DNA from: Fistularia commersonii
Lineage: Eukaryota; Chordata; Actinopteri; Syngnathiformes; Fistulariidae
DNA: 64,000 nt
Assembly: GCA_037954325.1 (NCBI GenBank)
Contig: JBBMNZ010000065.1
Span: 372,001-436,000 of the forward strand
Direction of reading: 5' to 3'
The notes under the pieces were generated by a model. That model made no database searches. It was not told where the DNA came from and saw only the letters and a list, made by a program, of their open reading frames with translations. Of this stretch, positions 1 to 12,650 are shown in pieces. The number at the start of each line of letters is the position of its first letter. Position 1 is the first letter of the stretch. The position numbers and the translations under genes were made by a program.

Positions 1-345
1 CACTGAATTTGACATATTTTGTGCTGAATCATGTCCTTTACAACATATTTCAACAGCAGAAACCAGCTTGATGAAATTCATTAGTTTTTTCCACTCCAAC
101 TCAAAAATGATTTAACTCGGAAAGATAAGCACTTTTTGACCTTAAGGCTATAACTTTTGATCTTGACGCTGGATTACACTGAATTTGACATATTTTGTGT
201 AGAATCATGTCCTAAACAACATATTTCAACAGCAGAAACCAGCTTGATGAAATTCATTTGTTATTTCCACTCCGAATAAAAACGCTTCAAGTCGGTAAGA
301 TATAGACTTTTCGAACGAATGGCTATATCGTTTGCAATTGTAGTT

Positions 346-521
346 GGATTACACTGAATTTGACATATATTGTGCAAAATCATGTCCTAAAGTAAATATT
401 TCAACAGCAGAAACCAGCTTGATGAAATTCATTAGTCATTTCCACTCAAAATCAAAAACGCTTCAACTCAGTTAGATAAGCACTTTTTGACCTTGTGGCT
501 ATATCTTTTGAACTTATTGCT
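346..521. repeat. Example 176-bp monomer (phase reference)
   Basis: This is one monomer bounded by GGATT at 346 and the next GGATT at 522, given to fix the phase used in all other entries. It carries the CATTTCCACTCAAAATC and ACTCAGTTAGATAAG variants and the tail CTTATTGCT, the same variants that identify its paralogues at about 14,776, 19,521, 24,795, 33,409 and (from mid-monomer) 39,465. The choice of GGATT as base 1 is arbitrary. Confidence 0.9.
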
Positions 522-3500
522 GGATTACACTGAATTTGACACATATTGTAAAGAATCATGTCCTATACAACATCTATCAACAGCAAAAACCAGCATATTG
601 TAATTCATTAGTAATTTCCACTCCAACTCAAAATCGCTTCAACTCCGTGAGATAAGCAGTTTTTGAATGAATGGCTATATCTTTTGATCTTGTCTCTGGA
701 TTACACTGAATTTGACATATATTGTGCAGAATCATGTCCTATACAACATCTATCAACAGCAGACACAGGCTTGGTGAAATTCAATAGTTATTTCCTCTCT
801 TAATCAAAAACGCGTTAACTCGTTGAGATAAGCACTTTTTGAACGAATGGCTATATCTTTTGAACCTGTGATGGGATTACAATGAATTTGACATATATTG
901 TGCAGAATCATGTCCTAAACAGCATATTTCAACAGTAGAAACCAACTTGATGAAATTCATTAGTTATTTCCACACCTAATCAAAAACGCTTCAACTCCTT
1001 GAGATAAGCAATTTTTGCATGAATGGCTATATCTTTTGATCTTGTCGCTGGATTACACTGAATTTGATATATATTGTGCAGAATAATGTCCTAAACAACA
1101 TATATCAACAGCAGAAACCAGCATGATGAAATTTATTAGTTATTTCCACTCCAACTCAAAAAAAGATTTAACCTCGGTAAGATATGCACTTTTTGAACGA
1201 ATGGCTATATCTTTTGAAAATGTTCCTGGATTAAACTGAATTTGACATAAATTGTAAAAAATCTTGTCCTAAACAACATATTTCAACAGCAGAAACCAGC
1301 TTGATGAAATCCATAAGTTATTTCCACTTTTAAACAGAAACTCTTCAACTCGGTGAGATAAGCACTTTTTGAACGAATGGCTATATATTTTGATCTTGTA
1401 GCTGGGTTACACTGAATTTGACATATATTGAGCAGAATCAGGTCCTAAACAACATATATCAACAACAAAAACCAGCATATTGAAATTCATTAGTTATTTC
1501 CACTCCAACTCAAAAAAAGATTTAACCTCGGTAAGATATGCACTTTTTGAACGAATGGCTATATCTTTCGAACTTGTAGCTGGATTACACTGAATTTGAC
1601 ATATATTGTGCATAATCATGCCCTAAACAACATATTTCAACAGTAGAAACCAACTTGATGAAATTAATTAGTTATTTCCACTCCTAATCAAAAACTCCTC
1701 AACTCGGTGAGATAAGCAATTTTTGACCTTAAGGCTATATCTTTTGATCTTGAATCTGGATTACACTGAATTTGACATATATTGTGCAGAATCATGTCCT
1801 AAACAACGTATATCAACAGCAGAAACCAGCTTGTTGAAATTCATTTGTTATTTCATCTCTTAATCAAAAATGCTTCAACTCAGTGAGATAAGCACTTTTT
1901 GATCTTATGGCTATATCTTTTGAATTTATAGCTGGATTACACTGAATTTGACATATATTGTGCAGAATCATGTCTTAAAAAACATATATCAACAGCAAAA
2001 ACCAGCATATTGTAATTCATTAGTAATTTGCACTCCAACTCAAAAACGCTTCAACTCGGTAAGATAAGCAGTTTTAGAACGAATGGCTATATCTTTTGAT
2101 CTTGTCGCTGGATTACACTGAATTTGACATATATTGTGCAGAATCATGTCCTACACAACATCTATCAACACCAGAAACAGGCTTGGTGAAATTCAATAGT
2201 TGTTTCCTTTCTTAATCAAAAACGCGTTAACTCGGTGAGATAAGCACTTTTTGAACGAATGGCTATATCTTTTGAACCTGTGATGGAATTACAATGAATT
2301 TGACATATATTGTACAAAATCATGTCCTAAACAGCATATTTCAACAGTAGAAACCAACTTGATGAAATACATTAGTTACTTCCACTCCTAATCAAAAACG
2401 CTTCAACTCCGTGAGATAAGCACTTTTTGCATGAATGGCTATATCTTTTGATCTTGTCGCTGGATTACACTGAATTTGACATATATTGTGCAGAATCATG
2501 TCCTGAACAACATATATAAAACAGCAGAAACCAGCAAGACTAAATTCATTAGTCATTTCCACTCCAACTCAAAAAAGATTTAACCTCGGTAGGATATGCA
2601 CTTTTTAACCTCATAGCTATATCTTTTGAACTTGTAGCTGGATTACAATGAATTTGACATATATTGTGCTGAATCATGTCCTAAACAACATATTTCAACA
2701 GCAGAAACCAGCATGATGAAATTTATTAGTTATTTCCACTCAAACTCAAAAACGATTTAACTCGATAAGATAAGCACTTTTTGAACGAATGGCTTTATCT
2801 TTTGAACTTGTGGCTGGATTACACTGAATTTGACATATATTGTGCAAAATCATGTCCTAAACAACATATATCAACAGCAGAAATCAGGTTAGTGAAATTC
2901 ATTAGTTTTTTCCACTCTTATTCAAAAATGCTTTAACCCGATAAGATAAGCACTTTTTGAACGAATGGCTATATCTTTTGAACCGGTGATGTGTTTACAC
3001 TAAATTTGACATATATTTTGCTGAACCATGTCCTAAACAACATATATCCACAGCAGAAACCAGAATGATGAAATTCATTAGTTATTTCCACTCTAACTCT
3101 AAAAGATTTAACCTGGGTAAGATAAGCACTTTTTGACCTTATGGCTATATCTTTTGAACATGTATCTGGATTTCACTGAATTTGACATATATTGTGCAGA
3201 ATCATGTCCTAAACAACATATATCAACAGCAAAAACCAACTTGGTGAAATTCATTAGTTATTTCCACTCTTAATCGAAAACGCTTCAACCCGATAAGATA
3301 AGCACTTTTTGAACGAATGGCTATATGTTTTGAACCTATGATGTGATTACACTAAATTTGAAAAATATTGTGCAGAATCATGTCCTAAACAACATATTTC
3401 AAGAGTAGAAACCAGCTTGATGAAATTCATGAGTTATTTCCACTCCTAATCAAAAACGCTTCAGCTCGGTGAGATAAGCACTTTTTGCACGAATGGCTAT

Positions 3501-5810
3501 ATCTTTTGACCTTGTCGCTGGATTACACTGAATTTGACATATTTTGTGCAAAATCATGTTCTAAACAACATAATTCAACGGCAAAAAACAGCTTGATGAA
3601 GTCTATTAGGTATTTCCACTCCTAATCAAAAACGCTTCAACTAGGTGAGAGAAGCACTTTTTGAACAAATGGCTATATCTTTTGAACTTGTACCTGGATG
3701 ACACTGAATTTGACATATATTGTGCAGACTCATGTCCTAAACAACATATATCAACAGCAGAAACCAGCATGATGAAATTCATTAGTTATTGCCACTCCAA
3801 CTCAAAAAAGATTTAACCTCGGGAAGATAAGCACTTTTTAACCTTATGGCTATATCTTTTGAACTTGTAGCTGGATCACACTGAATTTGACATATATTGT
3901 GCAGAATCATGTTCTAAACAACATATATCCAGCAGTAACCAGCTTGATGAAATTAATGAGTTATTTCCACTCCAACTCAAAAACTATTTAACTTGATAAG
4001 ATAAGCAATTTTTGACCTTCAGGCTATATCTTTTGAACTTGTAGCTGGATTACACTGAATTTGACATATATTGTGCAGAATCATGTCCTAAACAACATAT
4101 TTCAACAGCAGAGACCAGCTTGATGATATTCAATAGTTATTTCATCTCTTAATCAAAAACGCTTCAACTCGGTGACATAAGCACTTTTTGAACGCATGGT
4201 TATATCTTTTGAAACTGTGATGGGATTACACTGAATTTGACATATATTGTGCAGAATCATGTCCTAAACAACATATTTCAACAGCAGAAACCAGCTTGAT
4301 GAAATTCATTATTCATTTCCACTCAAAATCTAAAACGCTTCAACTCAGTGAGATAAGAACTTTTTGACCTTATGGCTATATCTTTTAAACTTGTAGCTGG
4401 ATTACACTGAATTTGACATATATTGTGCAAAATCATGTCCTTAACAACATATACCAACAGCAAAAACCAGCATGTTTAAATTCATTAGTTATTTCCACTA
4501 CAACTCAAAAACGCTTCAACTCGGTGATATAAGCATTTTTTTCACGAATGGCTATATTTTTTGATCTTGTCGCTGGATTACACTGAATTTGAAATATATT
4601 GTACAGAATCATGTCCCATCCAACATCTATCAACAGCAGAAAAAGGCTTGGTGAAATTCATTAGTTATTTCCACTCCTAATCAAAAACGCTTCAACTCGG
4701 TGAGATAAGCACTTTTTTAACGAATGGCTATGTCTTTTGATCTTGTCGCTGGATTACACTGAATTTGACATATTTTGTGCAAAATCATGGACTAAACAAC
4801 ATATTTCAACAGCAGGATCCAGTTTGGTGAAATTCATTAGTTTTTTCCTCTCCTAATCAAAAACGCTTCAACTCGATTGCGATAAGCATTCTTTGAACGA
4901 ATTGGCTCTATCTTTTGAACTTGTAGCTGGATTAAACTGAATTTAACATTAATTGTGCAGAATCATGTTCTATGAAACATATTTCTACGGCAGTAACCAG
5001 CTTGATGAAATCCATTAGTTATTTCCACTCCTAATCAAAAACGCTTCAACTCTGTGAGGGAAGCACTTTTTGAACGAATGGCTATATCTTTTGAACTTGT
5101 AGCTGGATTACACTGAATTTACATATACTGTGCAGAATAATGTACTGAACAACATATTTGAACAGCGGAAACCAGCTTGGTGAAATTCATTAGTTATTTC
5201 CTCTCCTAATAAAAAACGCTTCAACTCGGTGCGATAAGCATTCTTTGAACGAATTGGCTCTATCTTTTGAACCGCTGTTGGGATTACACTGAATTTGACA
5301 TATATTGTGCAGAATCAAGTCCTAAACAACATATTTCAATGGCAAAAACCAGCTTGATGAAATCAATTAGTTATTTCCACTCCTAATCAAAAATGCTTCA
5401 ACTCGGTGTGAGAAGCACTTTTTGAACGAATGGCTATATCTTTTTTAAATGTTGCTGGATTACAATGAATTTGACATATATTGTGCGGAATCATGTCCTA
5501 AACAACATATTTGAACAGCAGAAACCAGCTTGGTGAAATTCATAAGTTATTTCCACTCTTAATCAAAAACGCTTCAACCCGATAAGATAAACACTTTTTG
5601 AACGAATGGCTTTATCTTTTGAACCTGTGATGGGATTACACTGAATTTGACATATATTGTGCAGAATCATGTTCTAAACAACATATATCCAGTAGAAACC
5701 AGCTTGATGAAATTCATGAGTTATTTCCAGTCCAACTCAAAAACGATTTTACTCGATAAGATAAGCAGATTTTGACCTTATGGCTCTATCTTTTGAACTT
5801 TTGGCTGGAT
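424..5810. repeat. Paralogue of 39,465-43,770 (monomer deletions between them)
   Basis: Diagnostic monomers line up in the same order with stepwise offsets: 39,041 at 522, 38,687 at 1,758, 38,335 at 2,462, 38,316 at 4,020 and 37,961 at 5,765. Three of the steps are 353-355 bp, two monomers each, and one is 19 bp. The copy near 40 kb has therefore lost monomers relative to this one. An example is the pair whose first member contains CATAAATTGTAAAAAATC at about 1,240, absent at about 40,250. Direction (loss there rather than gain here) is inferred from clean fusions at matching positions in the later copy. Confidence 0.8.
3696..5810. repeat. Single-copy counterpart of the 2,284-bp HOR, with two extra monomers
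   Basis: From the TGTACCTGG tail at 3,690 on, the monomers match the 13-mer HOR unit at 42,012 in order: the ATATCCAGCAGTAACC monomer, the GCAGAGACC monomer, the CCCATCCAACATC monomer, the GAATTGGCTC monomer and the ATATCCAG(C/T)AG monomer. Two monomers around 4,750-5,100 (including GGACTAAACAAC and ACATTAATTGTG) have no counterpart in the HOR. The last HOR monomers (43,768-44,295) have none here. Sequence differences are scattered, unlike the near-identity among the amplified copies. Confidence 0.75.
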
Positions 5811-6560
5811 TAACATGAATTTGACATATATTGTGCAGAATCATGTTCTAAACAAGATATTTCAACAGCAGAAACCGGCTTGATGAAATTCATTAGTTAT
5901 TTCCACTCCTAATCAAAAACGGTTCAACTCGGTGTGAAGATTTTTTGAACGAATGGCTATATCTTTTTAGCCTGTGATGGGATTACACTGAAATTGACAT
6001 ATATTGTGAAGAATCATGTCCTAGACAACATATTTCAACAGTAGAAACCAGCTTAATGGAATTCATTACTTATTTCTACTCCTAATCAAAAACGCTTCAA
6101 CTCGGTGAGATGAAGACTTTTTGAACGAATGGCTTTATCTTTTTAACCTGTGATGGGATTACACTGAAATTGACATATATTGTGCAGAATCATGTCCTAA
6201 ACAACATATATCAACAGCAGAAACCAGCATGATGAAATTCATTAGTTATTTCCACTCCTAATCCAAAACGATTTAACTCGATAAGATATGCAGTTTTTGA
6301 CCTTATGGCTATATCTTTTGAACTTGTGGCTGGATTACACTGAATTTGACATATATTGTACAAAATCATGTCCTATAAAACATCTATCAACAGCAGAAAC
6401 AGGCTTGGTGGAAATCATTAGTCATTTCCACTCAAAAACAAAAAAGCTTCAACTCAGTGAGATAATTACTTTTTTACCTTATGGCTATATCTTTTGAACT
6501 TATAGCTGAATTTCACTGAATTTGACATATTGTGCAGAATCATGTCCTAAACAACATATA
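5810..6560. repeat. Four-monomer block repeated at 9,330-10,070
   Basis: The AACATGAATTTGACATATA, AACAAGATATTTC and ACCGGCTTGATG variants at 5,812-5,885 recur at about 9,332-9,403. They are followed in both places by the CTGAAATTGACATA monomers, the AATCCAAAACGATTTAAC monomer and the monomer with TTACTTTTTTACC. The offset is 3,518 bp, close to 20 monomers. It is an internal duplication within the super-unit; copies of the second instance recur in every later 30-mer HOR and at 29,720-30,440. Confidence 0.7.
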
Positions 6561-7118
6561 TCAACAGCAAAAACCAGCATATTGAAATTCATTAGTTATT
6601 TCTACTCCAACTCAAAAACGATTTAACTCGATAATATAAGTAGTTTTTGAACGAATGGCTATATCTTTTGAACTTGTAGTTGGATTACACTGAATTTGAC
6701 ATATTTTGTGCAGAATATTGTCCTAAACAACATATTTCAACAGCAGAAACCAGATTAATGAAATTCATTTGTTATTTCCACTCCTAATCAATAACGCTTA
6801 TACTCGGTGAGAAAAGCACTTTTTTAACGAATGGCTATATATTTTGATCTTGTAGCTGGGTTACACTGAATTTGACATATATTGTGCAGAATCATGTTCT
6901 AAACAAGATATTTCAAAAGCAGAAACCGGCTTGATGAAATTCATTAGTTATTTCCACTACTAGTCAAAAACGCTTCAAGTCAGTGATATAAGAACTTTTT
7001 GAACGAATGGCTATATCTTTTGAATTCGTACCTGGATTACACTGAATTTGACATATTTTGTGCAGAATCATGTCCGAAACAACATATTTCCACAGCAGAA
7101 ACCAGCTTAATGAAATTC

Positions 7119-7130
7119 TTTTTTTTTTTT
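7119..7130. repeat. Run of 12 T inside one monomer
   Basis: Where most monomers read ATTAGTTATTTCC, this one reads a run of T directly before CCACTCC. It looks like replication slippage plus point changes in the already T-rich part of the monomer. It is seen once and carries no evident function. Confidence 0.85.
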
Positions 7131-8584
7131 CCACTCCTAATCAAAAACGCTTCAACTCAGTGAGATGATGACTTTTTGAACGAATGGATATATCTTTTGA
7201 ACCTGTGATGGGATCACACTGAATTTGACATATATTGCACAGAATCTTGTCCTAAACAACATATATCAACAGCAGAAACCAGCATGATGAAATTGATTAG
7301 TTATTTCCACTCCAACTCAAAAAAGATTTAACCTCTGTAAGATAAGCACTTTTTGACCTTATGGCTATATCTTTTGAACTTGTAGCTGGATTACACAGAA
7401 TTTGACATGTATTGTGCAGAATCATGTTCTAAACAACATATGTCAACAGCAAAAACCAACTTGGTGAAATTCATTAGTTATTTCCACTCCAACTCAAAAA
7501 AGATTTAACCTCTGTAAGATAAGCACTTTTTGACCTTATGGCTATATCTTTTGATCTTGTCGCTGGATTACACTGAATTTGACATATATTGTGCAGAATC
7601 ATGTCCTACACAACATCTATCAACACCAGAAACAGGCTTGGTGAAATTCAATAGTTGTTTCCTTTCTTAATCAAAAACGCTTCAACCCGATGAGATAAGC
7701 ACTTTTTGAATGAATGGCTATATCTTTTGAACCCGTGATGTGATTACACTAAATTTGACATATAATGTGCTTAATCATGTCCGAAACAACATAAATAAAC
7801 AGCAGAAACCAGAATGATGAAATTCATTTGTTATTTCCTTTCCGACTCAAAAAAGATTTAGCCTCGGTAAGATAAGCACTCTTTGACCTTATGGCTATAT
7901 CTTTTGAACTTGTAGGTGGATTACACTGAATTTGACATATATTGTGCAGAATCATGTCCTAAACAACATATCTCACCAGCAGAAACCAGCTTGATAAAAT
8001 TCATTAGTCATTTCCACTCAAAAACAAAAAAAGCTTCAACTCAGCGAGATAAGCACTTTTTGACCTTATGGCTATATCTTTTGAACTTATAGCTGGATTA
8101 CACAAAATTTGATATATTGTGCAGAATCATGTCCTAAGCAACATATATCAACAGCAAAAACCAGCATATTGAAATTCATTAGTTATTTCAACTCCAACTC
8201 AAAAACGCTTCAACTCGGTGAGATGAGCAGTTTTCGAACGAATAGCTATATCTTTTGATCTTGTCGCTGGATTACACTGAATTTGACATATATTGTACAG
8301 AATCATGTCCTATACAACATCTATCAATAGCAGAAAAAGGCTTGGTGAAATTCAATAGTTATTTCCTCTCTTAATCAAAAACGCTTCAATTCGATAAAAT
8401 AAGAACTTTTTGAACGAATGGCTATATCTTTTGAACCTTCGATGGGATTACACAGAATTTGACATATATTGTGCAGAATCATGTCCTAAACAACATATTT
8501 CAACAGTAGAAACCAAATTGATGAAATTCATTAGTTATTTCCACTCCTAATCAAAAACGCTTCAACTCGGTGAGATAAGCACTT

Positions 8585-11500
8585 TTTGAACTAATGGCTG
8601 TATCTTTTGAACTTGTAGCTGGATTACCCTGAATTTTACATTTTTTGTGCTGAATCATGTCCTATACAACATATTTCAACAACAGAAACCAGCTTGATGA
8701 AATTGATTAGTTATTTCCACTCCTAATCAAAAACGCTTCAACTCCGTGAGATAAGCACTTTTTGAACGAAAGGCTATATCTTTTGATCTTGACGCTGGAT
8801 TACACTGAATTTGACATATTTTGCGTAGAATCATGTCCTATAAAACATATTTCAACAGCAGAAACAAGCTTGATGAAATTCATTAGTTATTTCCACTTCT
8901 AATCAAAAACGCTTCAACCCAAAAAGATAAACACTTTTTGAACGAATGGCTATATCTTTTGAACCTGTGATGGGATTACACTGAATTTGAAATATTTTGT
9001 GCAGAATCATGTCCTAAAAAACATATTTCAACATCAGAAACCAGCTAGATGAAATTCATTAGTTATTTCCACTCATAATCAAAAACGCTTCAACTCGGTG
9101 AGATAAGTCCTTTTTGAACGAATGGCTATATCTTTTGAACCTGTGATGGGATTACACTGAAGTTGACATATTTTGTGCAGAATGATGTCCTAAACAACAT
9201 TTGTCAACGGCAGAAACCAGCTTGATGAAATTCATTAGTCATTTCCACTCAACATCAAAAACGCTTCAACTCAGTGAGATAAGCACTTTTTGACCTTATG
9301 GATACATCTTTTGAACTTGTGGCTGGATTAACATAAATTTGACATATATTGTGCAGAATCATGTTCTAAACAAGATATTTCAACAGCAGAAACCGGCTTG
9401 ATGAAATTCATTAGTTATTTCCATTCCTAATCAAAAACGGTTCAACTCGGTGTGAAGACTTTTTGAACGAATGGCTATATCTTTTTAACATGTAATGGGA
9501 TTACACTTAAATTGACATATATTGTGCAGAATCATGTCCTAGACAACATATTTCAACAGTAGAAACCAGCTTAATGGAATTCGTTAGTTATTTCCACTCC
9601 TAATCAAAAACGCTTCAACTCGGTGAGATGAAGACTTTCTGAACGAATGGCTTTATCTTTTTAACCTGTGATGGGATTACACTGAAATTGAAATATATTG
9701 TGCAGAATCATGTCCTAAACAACATATATCAACAGCAGAAACCAGCATGATGAAATTCATTAGTTATTTCCACTCCTAATCCAAAACGATTTAACTCGAT
9801 AAGATATGCAGTTTTTGACCTTATTGCTATATCTTTTGAACTTGTGGCTGGATTACACTGAATTTGACATATATTGTACAGAATCATGTCTTTAATAACA
9901 TCTAACAACAGCAGAAACAGGCTTGGTGGAAATCATTAGTCATTTCCACTCAAAAACAAAAAAGCTTCAATTCAGTGACATAATTACTTTTTTACCTTAT
10001 GGCTATATCTTTTGAATTTATAGCTGGATTACACTGAATTTGACATATATTGTGCAGAATCATGTCCTAAACAACATATATCAACAGCAAAAACCAGCAT
10101 ATTGATATTCATTAGTTATTTCAACTCCAACTAGAAAACGCTTCAACTTCGTGAGAAAAGCAGTTTTTTAACGAATGGCTATATCTTTTGATCTTGTCGC
10201 TGGATTACACTGAATATGACATATATTGTACAGAATCATGTCCTATACAATATCTATCAACAGCAGAAACAGGCTTGGTGAAATTCAATAGTTATTTCCT
10301 CTCTTAATCAAAAACGCTTCAACTCGGTGAGATAAGCACTTTTTGATCGCATGGCTATATCTTTTGAACCTGTGATGGGATTACACTGAATTTTACATAT
10401 TTTGTGTAGAATCATGTCCTGAACAACATATTTCAATAGCAGGAAAAAGCTTGATGAAATTAATTTGTTATTTCCACTCCGAATCAAATACGCTTCAAGT
10501 CGGTGAGATTTAGACTTTTTGAACGAATGGCTATATCTTTTGAACTTGTAGCTGGATTACACTGAATTTTACATATATTGTGCGAAATCATGTCCTATAG
10601 TAAATATTTCAACAGCAGAAACCAGCTTGATGAAATTCATTAGTCATTTCCACTCAAAATCAAATACGCTTCAATTCAGTGAGATAAGCACTTTTTGACC
10701 TTGTGGCAATATCTTTTGAACTTATAGCTGGATTACTCTGAATTTGACATATATTGTACAGAATCATGTCCTATACAACATCTATCAACAGCAGAAACAG
10801 GCTTGGTGAAAATCAATAGTTATTTCCTCTCTTAATCAAAAACGCTTTAATTCGGTGAGATAAGCACTTTTTGAACGAATGGCTATATCTTTTGAAACTG
10901 TGATTGGATTACACTGAATTTGACAAATATTGTTGAGAATCATGTCCTAAACAACATATTTCAACAGTAGAAACCAACTTGATGAAATTCATTTGTTATT
11001 TCCACTCCGAATCAAATACGCTTCAAGTCGGTGAGATATAGACTTTTTGAACGAATGGCTATATCTTTTGAACTTGTAGCGGGATTACACTGAATTTGAT
11101 ATGTATTGTGCAGAATCATGTCCTATACAAAATCTATCAACAGCAGAAAAAGGCTTGGTGAAATTCAATAGTAATTTCCTCTCTTAATCAAAAACGCTTC
11201 AACTCGGTGAGATACGCAGTTTTTGAACGAATGGCTATATCTTTTGAACCTGTAATGGGATTACACTGAATTTGAAATATTTTGTGCAGAATCATGTCCA
11301 AGACAACATGTATCAACAGCAGAAACCAGCTTGATGAAATTCATCAGTTATTTCCACTCCAACTCAAAAACAATTTAACTCGATAAGATAAGCACTTTTT
11401 TAACGAATGGCTATATCTTTTGAACTTGCCGCTGGATTACACTGAAATTGACATTAGTTGTGCAGAATCATGTACTGAACATCATATATGAACAGCAGAA

Positions 11501-12650
11501 ACCAGCTTGATGAAATTCATGAGTTATTTCCACTCAATCGAAAACGCTTCAATCCAATAAGATAAACACTTTTTGAATGAATGGCTATATTATTTGAACA
11601 TGTGATGGGATTACACTGAATTTAACATATATTGTGCAGAATCATGTCTCAAACAACATATATCACCAGTAGACACCAGCTTGATGAAATTCATGAGTTA
11701 TTTCCACTCCTAATCAAAAGCGATTTAACTCGGTAAGATAAGTACTTTTTGACCTTATGGCTATATCTTTTGAACTTGTAGCTGGATGACACAGAATTTG
11801 ACATATATTGTGCAGAATCATGTCCTATACAACATCTATCAACAGCAGAAATAGGCTTAGTGAAATTCAATAGTTATTTCCTCTCCTAATCAAAAACGCT
11901 TCAACTCGGTGAGATACGCAGTTTTTGAACGAATGGCTATATCTTTTGAACCTGTGATGGAATTACACTGAATTTGAAATATTTTGTGCAGAATCATGTC
12001 CTAAACAACATATTTCAACAGCAGAAACCAGCTTGATGAAATTCATTAGTTATTTCCACTCCAAATCAAAAACGCTTCAACTCAGTAAGATAAGCAATTT
12101 TTCAACGAATGGCTATATCTTTTGAACTTGTAGCTGGATTCCACTGAAATTGACATATATTGTGCAAAATCATGTTCCAAACAACATATTTCAACGGCAA
12201 AAACCAGCTTGATGAAATCCATTAGTTATTTCCACTCCTGATCAAAAACGCTTCAATTCGGTGAGAAAAGCACTTTTTGAACGAATGGCTATATATTTTG
12301 ATCCTGTTGCTGGGTTACACTGAATTTGATATATATATTGCAGAATCATGTCCTAAACAACATATTTCAAAAGCAGAAACCAGCTTGATGAAATTCATTA
12401 GTTATTTTCACTCCTAATCAAAAACGCTTCAACTCGGTGAGATGAAGACTTTTTGAACGAATGGCTATATCTTTTTAACCTGTGATGGGATTACAATGAA
12501 ATTGACATATATAGTAAAGAATCATGTCCTAGACAACATATTTCAACAGCAGAAACCAGAATGATGAAATCCATTAGTTATTTCCACTCCTGATCAAAAA
12601 CGCTTCAATTCGGTGAGAAAAGCAGTTTTTGAACTTATGGATAAATCTTT
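8585..12650. repeat. Counterpart of the second part of the large HOR
   Basis: The monomer with CTAATGGCTGTATC and ACCCTGAATTTTACA at 8,591-8,650 matches 15,814 (offset 7,223). Monomer order is then shared with the large HOR up to the GTGAGAAAAGCAG and TTATGGATA monomer at about 12,640. Individual monomers differ in presence: the pair at 18,485-18,655 has no counterpart here, whereas the GCGAAATCATG block at about 10,580 is missing from the 14,601 copy but present at 36,430. It is best read as the older form from which the HOR was assembled. Confidence 0.7.

Noticed and set aside
3285..3300. CCCGATAAGATAAGC as a CENP-B-box core on the plus strand
   Set aside because: CCCG is present, but the required T and CGAA at the right spacing are missing, so it fails most fixed bases.
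7119..7130. T12 run as a poly(A) tail or retroposon end
   Set aside because: The sequence on both sides is ordinary satellite in phase, with no inserted body and no target-site duplication. Slippage explains it.
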